Assembly: GCA_041481485.1 (NCBI GenBank)
Contig: JBGPBY010000213.1
Coordinates: 1 to 11,651, forward strand
Length of the DNA stretch: 11,651 bases
Source: JBGPBY01 sp041481485
Lineage (GTDB): Bacteria; Acidobacteriota; Terriglobia; 20CM-2-55-15
Direction: 5' to 3'
Part shown: positions 1 to 5,909 of the stretch, one piece after another
Layout of the letters: every line of letters begins with the position of its first letter
Numbering within the stretch: position 1 is the first letter of the stretch
Translations under genes and position numbers: made by a program
The notes under the pieces: generated by a model
Database searches by the model: none
Seen by the model: the letters and a program-made list of their open reading frames with translations, nothing else
Told to the model about the DNA's origin: nothing

Positions 1-95
1 AAACTCAATTGATATGCAACGGCTTATGAAGGAAATTGCTCTCTGTCCCCAATTCCTTCACAGCTTCTATGTCCGGGCCTACAGGAGAGACGGAA

Positions 96-164
96 TCCGG
101 CGACCGTAGCGGCCGGCCGCCGGACTTTGCGTACGGGGTTCGCCGGAACTGCGGAAATTCCGGC
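96..164 (-). other. GC-rich hairpins downstream of the Hsp20 gene
   Basis: Two inverted repeats follow the Hsp20 stop codon: 142-148 with 158-164 (GCCGGAA/TTCCGGC, 9-nt loop) and 96-102 with 118-124 (TCCGGCG/CGCCGGA) enclosing part of a perfect 12-bp palindrome at 109-120. They could end or protect the Hsp20 transcript, but neither has a T-run on the minus strand, so they are not a canonical intrinsic terminator. Confidence 0.3.
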
Positions 165-196
165 AAGCGATGGAGGCACCCCGCACGCCGAACTTT

Positions 197-643
197 TTAT
201 GCTGCGTGGATCTCGACGGTTTTCGCTTTCCCAGCGGACTTCTTCGGGAGCGTTAACACCAGAAGACCGTTCTTAAACTCTGCGCGGACATTGCCGGTAT
301 CCACGAAGCTCGGCAATGTGAACGATCTGGAGAACGCGCCATATGCGCGTTCCATGCGGTAGTAGTTCTCCTTCTTGATTTCCTTGTCGGCGCGGCGCTC
401 TCCCTTGAGCGTCAGAACGTTGTTATCGACAGTGACCGATACGTCCTTTGGTTCGATTCCGGGAAGTTCGGCCCGGATGGTGAATTCGTTATCCGTTTCG
501 GCAACATCGACTGCAGGCAGCCAGTCCGCCCTCATAATCGCATTTCCGCTTTCCCAAACATCCTCTTGTCCAAAGAGCCGATTCAACCGATCGCGGGTGG
601 ATGCCAATTCCGAAAAAATAGGAGTTAGTTTTCCAAGTGTCAT
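197..643 (-). CDS. Small heat-shock protein, Hsp20/alpha-crystallin family
   Basis: A 148-residue cytoplasmic ATP-independent chaperone expected to bind unfolding proteins as an oligomer. Seen: an N-terminal arm (about 1-40), then an alpha-crystallin domain (about 41-135) with the typical core around residues 55-65 (IRAELPGIEPKDV), a beta-strand pair at 69-82, and the late signature at 121-131 containing NGLLVLTLP, followed by a short Lys-rich tail ending IHAA. Length is usual for the bacterial family. The ATG at 643 is fixed by a near-perfect Shine-Dalgarno (AAAGGAGGT, positions 649-657). The 167-nt upstream gap after the dioxygenase gene suggests its own promoter, although I could not identify a convincing -35/-10 pair or a CIRCE element. 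It has no obvious role in the copper/PQQ gene run. Family assignment is secure; the specific chaperone role is inferred from the family. Confidence 0.95.
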   Translation of the reverse strand: MTLGKLTPIFSELASTRDRLNRLFGQEDVWESGNAIMRADWLPAVDVAETDNEFTIRAELPGIEPKDVSVTVDNNVLTLKGERRADKEIKKENYYRMERAYGAFSRSFTLPSFVDTGNVRAEFKNGLLVLTLPKKSAGKAKTVEIHAA

Positions 644-648
644 AGTCC

Positions 649-657
649 ACCTCCTTT
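649..657 (-). promoter_or_regulatory. Strong ribosome binding site of the Hsp20 gene
   Basis: The minus strand reads AAAGGAGGT, with 6 nt between the AGGAGG core and the ATG at 643. It is the strongest Shine-Dalgarno in the window and fixes the start codon. Confidence 0.85.
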
Positions 658-658
658 A

Positions 659-724
659 GTAATTTACTGCAATTACGCTTCCTCGAAATCCTGCTCATAT
701 TTTCAGGTACTTGTGAGAGCAGGA
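659..724 (-). promoter_or_regulatory. Two inverted repeats in the Hsp20 leader (possible RNA hairpins)
   Basis: Two inverted repeats precede the Hsp20 ribosome binding site. The proximal one pairs 659-664 with 671-676 (GTAATT/AATTAC on the plus strand, 6-nt loop), AU-rich and next to the Shine-Dalgarno. The distal one pairs 689-696 with 717-724 (TCCTGCTC/GAGCAGGA, 20-nt loop). Small heat-shock genes often carry RNA thermometers (ROSE, fourU) in their leaders, but neither stem clearly pairs with the AGGAGG itself, so a thermosensor role is only a possibility. Confidence 0.3.
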
Positions 725-782
725 ACTGCGGCAAATTGCCGATCCGGCAGAACAGACAAAACGATATGTAATTTCGGAGACA

Positions 783-802
783 ATTTGGCGAGATTTGGCG
801 AC
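783..802. repeat. Tandem decamer upstream of the Hsp20 gene
   Basis: Two adjacent copies of ATTTGGCGA followed by G or C, at 783-792 and 793-802. They lie between the dioxygenase stop codon and the Hsp20 leader, where a binding site for a regulator could sit. No matching known operator (CIRCE, HAIR) is recognised. Confidence 0.35.
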
Positions 803-810
803 AAAGTGGC

Positions 811-1752
811 TCAGGCGCGCTCGAGAATCTCCATTTTAATGCGTGAGCCCTCGACCTTTCCGCTGATCGGAGCTCGAGGCAGCTTCGACTCGCCAGGCTC
901 AACCGTAAATGTGAAGTCGAGCGAATACCACGGGCCTGTAACATCTGCGGCGGGTGCCGGTTCGTTCTCGTGTCGTAAGTAGTTTCCAACAACATCGCGG
1001 GTCACACCGAACTGAACGTCGGTTTCCAGATTCACGTCGTTGTTGACGTAAATCTGAGAGATGTGTGTTTTGAACCCCGTCTTGTAAATCAGGAAATGCA
1101 GATGAGCGGGACGAAGATTGTGGCGGCCCTGCAATCGAATCAGGTCGCCCACGGGGCCATTCACAGGAATGGGATAGCCCGCGGGCATCACCGTTCGAAA
1201 ATAGAAATGACCGTCCGGTTCGGTGCGGAATTTTCCGCGCAGGTTCATGTCGGCCTGAATGGGATCCTGATTTTCGTAGTAGCCTTCCGGAGATGACTGC
1301 CAGACATCCACTTCCGCGTCCGCTACCGGCCTGCCATTCGAATCGTTGACCCAGGCATTGACAAACAATGGGGCACCTGGAGTCGATGAACGCACAATCG
1401 AGTCTCCGTTTTTCGTGGAGGGAGAGTTCAATCGGAAGAACGGACCCAGCAAGTTCGCCGTAGTATGCGTCTGCCCTTTGTTGCCATTGTTCAGCAGGCA
1501 GACGAGAGTGGAAAGGCCCAGAGAACCGCACAGAAGAACCACTTCATTGTGGGTGTCATTGGTGTGTTGTCCAAGCCTGGCGATGAAGGAGCACGCCTGA
1601 CGGAACTCATCCTCTGTCAGCTTCACTTCACGCGCAAAGGCGTGCAGATGACGAACTGCTGCGGTGACAATCTCCCGCATTCGCGGATCGGCGATCCGCT
1701 GGACTTCGCCGAGCACGGCGTCCGTGATCTGATTCTGGTTCTCGACAATCAT
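811..1752 (-). CDS. Intradiol ring-cleavage dioxygenase, hydroxyquinol/catechol 1,2-dioxygenase type
   Basis: A 313-residue non-heme Fe(III) enzyme expected to cleave a catechol-type ring between its two hydroxyls, giving a muconate or maleylacetate-type product. Seen: an all-helical N-terminal dimerisation region (about 1-95, with the family stretch TTANLLGPF at 97-105), then the catalytic beta-sandwich. The four iron ligands are visible by family alignment as Tyr159 (in EGYYENQ), Tyr193 (in PAGYPIP), His217 and His219 (in RPAHLHF), with conserved Arg214. The GYPIPxxGPVG and RHxxRPAHLHF stretches look closer to hydroxyquinol 1,2-dioxygenases than to classical catechol enzymes, but substrate cannot be fixed from this. 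No signal peptide, so cytoplasmic. ATG at 1752 has GGGAG 8 nt upstream. It is separated from the upstream membrane-protein gene by REP repeats, and no other aromatic-degradation gene is in the window, so it may be a stand-alone unit. Confidence 0.9.
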   Translation of the reverse strand: MIVENQNQITDAVLGEVQRIADPRMREIVTAAVRHLHAFAREVKLTEDEFRQACSFIARLGQHTNDTHNEVVLLCGSLGLSTLVCLLNNGNKGQTHTTANLLGPFFRLNSPSTKNGDSIVRSSTPGAPLFVNAWVNDSNGRPVADAEVDVWQSSPEGYYENQDPIQADMNLRGKFRTEPDGHFYFRTVMPAGYPIPVNGPVGDLIRLQGRHNLRPAHLHFLIYKTGFKTHISQIYVNNDVNLETDVQFGVTRDVVGNYLRHENEPAPAADVTGPWYSLDFTFTVEPGESKLPRAPISGKVEGSRIKMEILERA

Positions 1753-1798
1753 TAGGGATACTCCCGGTGGACACTGATTATGAATGAATGTGATTTCT

Positions 1799-1884
1799 CA
1801 CTGTAGGGGCGGTCTATGACCGCCCACAATTTTGAGGTCCGCAATCCCACAGAATGTGGGCGGTCATAGACCGCCCCTACAGTG
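1799..1884. repeat. REPIN-type repeat (two inverted REPs), copy 1
   Basis: A perfect 30-bp inverted repeat, 1799-1828 against 1855-1884, around a 26-nt spacer. Each arm starts with the REP-like tetranucleotide GTAG and is itself a hairpin, GGGCGGTC-TAT-GACCGCCC. A second element with the same layout and spacer length lies at 5815-5908, so these are a dispersed family rather than a chance palindrome. Paired inverted REPs with a GTAG head are typical of REPINs mobilised by RAYT (IS200-like Y1) transposases; no such transposase is in the window. It fills most of the gap between the HupE-like and dioxygenase genes and could act on mRNA ends. Confidence 0.85.
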
Positions 1885-1909
1885 GGAACAGGAAATCTCA
1901 ATGATGCTT

Positions 1910-1937
1910 TGTGCGCGGTCATAGACCGCGTCTACAG
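1910..1937. repeat. Single REP element overlapping the end of the HupE-like gene
   Basis: A lone 28-nt REP in the orientation of the right arm of the neighbouring REPIN. It is of the GCGC variant (minus strand CTGTAG-A-CGCGGTC-TAT-GACCGCG...), like copy 2 at 5815-5908 and unlike the GGGC variant next to it. The TAG stop of the HupE-like gene (1932-1934) lies inside its GTAG head. No inverted partner is seen, so it is either a solitary REP or the remnant of a REPIN. Confidence 0.75.
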
Positions 1938-3311
1938 TCCGACCTGTCGCACCCGTCTGCGGCTCTTGCGCAGGAGACCGATCAGCCAAAGGGCCCCGGC
2001 CAGCGCGACAGCGATCAGCGCCCAGCGCAGCATCAGTGCGATAAACGCGGCGTCCACCACAGGCCATTCGAATGGGAACTTCGCCAGTTGCGTGTACCGG
2101 TCCGTCATCCAATGCCATGCCGTGTGAGCCGCAAGCGCTGAAAGAATGATCGTCCCAATGCGCTCCGCGACGAAACGGAAAAGGATCACGAGGGCGGGCG
2201 TCACCAGGGCAAGAATGAAAATCTGCCCGAGTTCGACACCAACATTGAACGACAGCAGCGAGGTCAACAGGTGTGACCCGGCGAACTGCAGCTTCTGGCG
2301 CAGCACAAATGAAAAACCGAAGCCGTGTATAAGGCCGAAGACAAAAGTGATGATCCAGCGCCGCTGCGGCTGTAACACGACGATGTTTTCCAGCGCCATG
2401 TAGACAATCGACACCGCGATCAGCGTCTCGATCAGCGGCGGGAACCATAACTCGCCCGGCGCCATACCGTATGCGGATGCGATGAGCGTGACGGAGTGCG
2501 CCACTGTGAATGCCGTGACGATGGGTATCAGTCCACGAATTCGCCGGAAAGGAATCACAAGGCAGAACAGAAACAGCAGATGGTCGGGGCCGTCGAGGAT
2601 GTGACGGAAACCCATCTTCACGAATGTCCACGCCGCCTGATGCCATTGCGGATCCAGCACCACGACACCTGGATCTCCGCCTTCGTATTCGAATGCGCGA
2701 ATCGCGCCGCCGGGCGGAAGAAAACTCAGAATGGTGATCACGCGCAAACCAAACCGATCGAACTGCGGATGAAGTGAAAACCGTGATCGATCGGACTGGA
2801 TGGGATACTCGAACAACGCATCCAGCACACCCTGCGTGGGCAGGAGCTTCGTTTCAGTTGCAAGCGGAGGACCTGTAATTTGCGAGAGTGCGTCGTCGTA
2901 GGTTCCGAACGATGCATCTCCGTCTAGCGACAGCCGCACGGCGGCAAGCGAGTGTGTCCCAATTTTAGAGCCGTCTTCATAGACGTCGATCTGATTGCCC
3001 AGCCATTTGTTGCCCGCCTCCCGCAGATACGGGTCGATGCGAGCGAGGTCGAGCGTGCCGTCTTGCTTGATTACCGGCCAGTCGATTTCGTGGATCGACA
3101 CCATCTGCATGCGAATGAGCAGTCGTAACCGATCGCCTTCGGGTTTGGCGAACAGGCGCACCGTCGCGTCCGCGGGTATGTCATGGGCAAGGGTTTTCGG
3201 CGCGAGGAACATGAAAACCGCGGCAAGGAGCAGGCCTGCGAGCACACAAACAAGCGCACCGTTGTCACGCGGGAGAACCGCGTCCTTGAAACGCTGAACG
3301 GGAACTACCAA
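1932..3311 (-). CDS. HupE/UreJ-family membrane protein
   Basis: A 459-residue inner-membrane protein of the HupE/UreJ_2 family, some members of which are linked to nickel or other metal uptake. Seen: an N-terminal hydrophobic signal (about 18-42, ending LAHD), an extracytoplasmic beta-rich region (about 43-220), then roughly six to seven membrane segments (about 225-447) and a basic tail. Family signatures are present: GFRHILDGPDHLLFL at 234-248, TAFTVAHS at 266-273, GLIHGFGFS at 326-334, FNVGVELGQ at 355-363 and HTAWHW at 396-401. The start is TTG (3309-3311); AGGA at 3317-3320 with 5-nt spacing supports it, and no ATG lies before the hydrophobic segment. It begins 7 nt after the NHL-1 stop, so it is probably translationally coupled and the last gene of that operon. 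Its stop codon falls inside a REP. The transported ion, if any, is unknown; metal supply to the copper and zinc proteins upstream is inference. Confidence 0.85.
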   Translation of the reverse strand: MVVPVQRFKDAVLPRDNGALVCVLAGLLLAAVFMFLAPKTLAHDIPADATVRLFAKPEGDRLRLLIRMQMVSIHEIDWPVIKQDGTLDLARIDPYLREAGNKWLGNQIDVYEDGSKIGTHSLAAVRLSLDGDASFGTYDDALSQITGPPLATETKLLPTQGVLDALFEYPIQSDRSRFSLHPQFDRFGLRVITILSFLPPGGAIRAFEYEGGDPGVVVLDPQWHQAAWTFVKMGFRHILDGPDHLLFLFCLVIPFRRIRGLIPIVTAFTVAHSVTLIASAYGMAPGELWFPPLIETLIAVSIVYMALENIVVLQPQRRWIITFVFGLIHGFGFSFVLRQKLQFAGSHLLTSLLSFNVGVELGQIFILALVTPALVILFRFVAERIGTIILSALAAHTAWHWMTDRYTQLAKFPFEWPVVDAAFIALMLRWALIAVALAGALWLIGLLRKSRRRVRQVGL

Positions 3312-3321
3312 AGGAATCCTA
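3312..3321 (-). promoter_or_regulatory. Stop-overlapping ribosome binding site deciding the TTG start of the HupE-like gene
   Basis: The minus strand reads TAGGATTCCT before TTG: the NHL-1 stop TAG overlaps the AGGA core, and 5 nt separate AGGA from the TTG. This supports both the unusual start codon and translational coupling. Confidence 0.6.
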
Positions 3322-4521
3322 TAAAGAGGCTTTCGGCCAGGGTGTGCCCTGATCCGTACCCTTCTGGATCGTCATCATGCCCTTGAATAAAAACCGCTGC
3401 AGGCGCCGTCCGTCGTAGGTTTCGGTCGTATAGATGTTCCCTTTGGAATCGGTTTCAATGCTGTGTATGGCGTAGAACTGGCCCGGCTGCTTGCCTCCGG
3501 AACCGAAGCTTGTCAGAATTTCCATCGACTTCCGCTCGATGATCCAGACTTTCTCATCGTGGCCGTCGGCAAGATAAATGTACTTCTGTTGGGCATCTTT
3601 CGAGAATGCGATATCCCACGCGGCGCCGTCTCCGCGTGTCTGAGGAGACACACGTATCTCCTGAATGAATTTACCGTCGGGTGTGAAGGATTGAACACGA
3701 TCGTTCTGCCGGTCGCAAACGTAGACGATTCGATCGTTTGAGATGACAGCGCAGTGGACCGGTCCACGGAACTGCTGCGACAGCGGCCCCGCAGGATCAT
3801 ACGCCGGAAGTCGGGCATCGTCGGGTTTGTTGCCATAGCCGCCCCAGAAGCGCAGGATCTTGCCCGAGTCGCCGTCGATCACTGCCACGCGGCGGTTACC
3901 GTAACCGTCGGCGACATACAGTTCGTTGGATTTGGGATCGTCGAAAAGTTTGGCGACTTCGTAAAACCGTTCCCACGAATTGCTGTCTGCCGTGAGTCCC
4001 TGGCGTTTGATACCGATCTGCATCAGGAACTTTCCATCCTTCGTGAACTTGATGACATGACCGTCCATGCCCGTGCCATTGCCGCCAATCCAGACGTTGC
4101 CCTTCTTGTCTACCGTAATGCCGTGGTTCGACGCCGGCCACTGATAGCCGGGGCCATCACTGCCGCCCCAGTGGCGCAGCAGGTTGCCTTGTTGATCGAA
4201 CTCGAGAACCGGAGGAGCCGCGGCGCAGCACATGCCGGTCTTGTTGTCGAGCGCCGCCTCACTTGCGGAGAGCGTGTCTGCGCGGTGGACAATCCAGATG
4301 TGATCCTGCGCATCGACGCCAAGACCGATCGTTTGTCCCTGATACCAGTGATTGGGCAGCGGCTTCGGGAAAAGCGGGTCGACTTCGAAGCGTGGCGCTT
4401 CCACCATCTGGCCGCCCCGACCTTGAGCGGCCGCTTTCTGGAAAACGCTTTGGCCGATCCCAAGTACGGCAAGCGCCGCCAGAAATATCGCGCCGGTCAT
4501 CACATTTCTTCGACGGTTCAT
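3319..4521 (-). CDS. NHL-1: secreted six-bladed propeller with complete PAL-like active-site residues
   Basis: A 400-residue exported NHL-repeat protein resembling the lyase (PAL) half of peptide-amidating monooxygenase, which cleaves alpha-hydroxyglycine C-N bonds with a zinc site. Seen: a signal peptide (about 1-33, ending KAAAQG), then NHL blades across about 60-380. Blade-by-blade alignment to remembered rat PAL gives Arg80 (rat Arg533), His133 (His585, in SNHGITVD), Tyr207 (Tyr654, in ADGYGNRR), His256 (His690, in PVHCAV), Arg271 (Arg706, in VCDRQNDR) and His353 (His786, in AIHSIETD). Spacings are close to rat except for an insertion between Tyr207 and His256. The rat Met784 position is not Met here. 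A vicinal Cys98-Cys99 is shared with NHL-2. AAGGAG lies 6 nt before the ATG and overlaps the NHL-2 stop codon. The propeller family is secure. Lyase activity is inferred; the alternative is a non-enzymatic binding propeller. Confidence 0.88.
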   Translation of the reverse strand: MNRRRNVMTGAIFLAALAVLGIGQSVFQKAAAQGRGGQMVEAPRFEVDPLFPKPLPNHWYQGQTIGLGVDAQDHIWIVHRADTLSASEAALDNKTGMCCAAAPPVLEFDQQGNLLRHWGGSDGPGYQWPASNHGITVDKKGNVWIGGNGTGMDGHVIKFTKDGKFLMQIGIKRQGLTADSNSWERFYEVAKLFDDPKSNELYVADGYGNRRVAVIDGDSGKILRFWGGYGNKPDDARLPAYDPAGPLSQQFRGPVHCAVISNDRIVYVCDRQNDRVQSFTPDGKFIQEIRVSPQTRGDGAAWDIAFSKDAQQKYIYLADGHDEKVWIIERKSMEILTSFGSGGKQPGQFYAIHSIETDSKGNIYTTETYDGRRLQRFLFKGMMTIQKGTDQGTPWPKASL

Positions 4522-4533
4522 ACGATTCTCCTT

Positions 4534-5799
4534 CTAATTCAGCGGCCGCGGTGCGCCCAGACCCTTGCTTATCCACTTCTGGATGCGTTTGCCTTCGAGG
4601 CCCTCACCGGTGTAAACGTTTCCCTTTGAATCGATGGCGACGCTGTCGACGCCATAGAACTGTCCGGGATATCTTCCGCCGTCACCGAATCGCGAAAGCG
4701 GAGTCAGCGTGTCGCGCTGCAGAACCCAGATCGTCTTATTGAGTCCGTCGGCCACATAGATGTAGCGCGCCTGTGCGTCATTCGAGAAGGTGAGATCCCA
4801 CACCGAGCCTTCAGCGCGCGTGTCCTTCGCGACGATCGCTTCCTTCACAAATGTGCCGTCTTTCTGGAACACCTGAATCCGATTGCTCCCGCGGTCGCAT
4901 ACATAGACCAGGCTGACACCAGGACCTGCGGGGGCGATCTTCACACACGACACATCTCGGAATGAACGCACGGGAGGAGCTGCCGGATCGTACGCCGCCG
5001 GAGCGGCGCTCTCTGTCTTGTCGCCAGTGCCGAACCAGTGGCGCTTATAGGCACCCGTATTTGCGTCGAAAACAACGATGCGGCGGTTACCGGTGTCCGC
5101 GACGTAGACTTCATTCGCTGCTTCATCAATGGCAAGCGAGGAAGGACGGCTCAACGTTGTTTTGCTGTTTGGCCCTTCGCTCTGGCCAGGCATGCCGATC
5201 TGAAGACGGAAGGCGCCGGTCGAACTGAACTTGAGGATATGGGCATCGCCCGGAGCATTTGCCGCGGCCCCACGTGCGCCGCGTGCAGCAAGCGCTGCGG
5301 CAGCTGGCGCCACAGCCGGAGTCACGGTTGGATTACCATTTTCGCCTGCGACTGCGGCCGCGCCGCGCCCGCGCGGAGCGGCCGCGGGTGGACCGGCAGC
5401 AGCTATCCAGACGTTCCCTTTAGTGTCGACCGCAATGCCGGAGGGATTCTGCGGCCATTGAAAACCATCGCCCGGCCCACCCCAGCTGGAGAGAAGCTTA
5501 CCCGAGGTATCGAACTCGAGAACCTGTGGCGCTGAAAAGCAGCATTCGGCAGCCGATGGCGTTAGTGTTGGACCTTTTTCGTTGGTCTGCAGCGAATCCA
5601 CTCCGCGATGCGTCACCCAGATATGATCCTTGTTGTCGATCGCAATGCCGGTGACGGATCCGAGGGCCCAATGTTTCTCCACCGGAAATGGCTGCGGCCA
5701 CAACGGATCCACATCGAACCGCGGCGCCTGCGTTTGCGCTAAACTTACGATGGCGATGAACATGTAAATCCCGGCGGTGCCAACAATCCTACGGTTCAT
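4534..5799 (-). CDS. NHL-2: secreted six-bladed propeller, divergent paralog of NHL-1
   Basis: A 421-residue exported NHL-repeat protein, clearly a tandem paralog of NHL-1: both share APRF(D/E)VDPL(W/F)P near residue 25-45, a vicinal Cys pair (86-87 here), and matching ends (SKG, then a short tail). Seen: a signal peptide (about 1-22), NHL blades about 45-410, and an Ala/Arg/Gly-rich loop insert at about 136-182. The PAL-like arginines remain (Arg65, Arg303), but all three zinc-histidine positions have changed (Ser120, Ser284, Asp385) and the catalytic tyrosine is lost in ADTGNRR. It is therefore unlikely to be a zinc lyase and may be a binding or accessory propeller. The frame is open to 5874, but the extra 25 codons lie in a REPIN arm; AGGAGG (5806-5811), 6 nt before the ATG at 5799, fixes the start. 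NHL-1 follows after 12 nt, so the two are co-transcribed. Confidence 0.87.
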   Translation of the reverse strand: MNRRIVGTAGIYMFIAIVSLAQTQAPRFDVDPLWPQPFPVEKHWALGSVTGIAIDNKDHIWVTHRGVDSLQTNEKGPTLTPSAAECCFSAPQVLEFDTSGKLLSSWGGPGDGFQWPQNPSGIAVDTKGNVWIAAAGPPAAAPRGRGAAAVAGENGNPTVTPAVAPAAAALAARGARGAAANAPGDAHILKFSSTGAFRLQIGMPGQSEGPNSKTTLSRPSSLAIDEAANEVYVADTGNRRIVVFDANTGAYKRHWFGTGDKTESAAPAAYDPAAPPVRSFRDVSCVKIAPAGPGVSLVYVCDRGSNRIQVFQKDGTFVKEAIVAKDTRAEGSVWDLTFSNDAQARYIYVADGLNKTIWVLQRDTLTPLSRFGDGGRYPGQFYGVDSVAIDSKGNVYTGEGLEGKRIQKWISKGLGAPRPLN

Positions 5800-5811
5800 C
5801 TCACTCCTCCT
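5800..5811 (-). promoter_or_regulatory. Ribosome binding site fixing the NHL-2 start
   Basis: The minus strand reads AGGAGGAGTGAG directly before ATG, a strong Shine-Dalgarno with 6-nt spacing. It rules out the longer frame beginning inside the adjacent REPIN. Confidence 0.8.
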
Positions 5812-5814
5812 GAT

Positions 5815-5908
5815 GTCCCCCTGTAGGCGCGGTCTATGACCGCGCACAATTGTAAGGGTTGCAATCCTGCGCAATGTGCGCGGTCATAGACCGCGCCTAC
5901 AGGGGGAC
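5815..5908. repeat. REPIN-type repeat (two inverted REPs), copy 2
   Basis: A perfect 34-bp inverted repeat, 5815-5848 against 5875-5908, around a 26-nt spacer that resembles the spacer of copy 1 (both contain GCAATCC at the same offset). Each arm has a GTAG head and an internal hairpin GCGCGGTC-TAT-GACCGCGC. Compared with copy 1, the arm differs by a G-to-C change matched by a complementary change on the other side of the hairpin, so pairing is preserved. It lies 1 nt after the NHL-3 stop codon and 3 nt before the NHL-2 Shine-Dalgarno, filling the intercistronic gap. A role in mRNA protection or attenuation between the two halves of the gene run is inferred. Confidence 0.88.
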
Positions 5909-5909
5909 C

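Noticed and set aside
644..810. CIRCE or HAIR operator and a sigma70 promoter for Hsp20
   Set aside because: No TTAGCACTC/GAGTGCTAA or CTTGAGT/ACTCAAG inverted repeat, and no acceptable -35/-10 pair at 16-18 nt spacing was found.
1799..1884. Intrinsic terminator between the HupE-like and dioxygenase genes
   Set aside because: The stem is very stable, but there is no T-run after it on the minus strand and the same element lies within a gene run elsewhere, so a canonical terminator is not supported.
1799..1937. CRISPR-like array of similar repeats
   Set aside because: The repeats alternate in orientation and have conserved, non-unique spacers; GTAG heads and hairpin arms fit REP/REPIN elements.
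1864..2646. Open frame of 260 codons on the minus strand overlapping the HupE-like gene
   Set aside because: It is out of frame with the conserved HupE motifs, is Arg/His-rich low-quality sequence, and runs into the REP repeats.
3754..4629. Open frame of 291 codons on the plus strand
   Set aside because: It is antisense to NHL-1, whose propeller repeats and PAL-like residues are convincing; no signal or family feature in the antisense product.
5800..5874. Upstream extension of the NHL-2 reading frame by 25 codons
   Set aside because: The extension is translated REPIN sequence and lacks a ribosome binding site, whereas AGGAGG sits 6 nt before the ATG at 5799 that starts a signal peptide.
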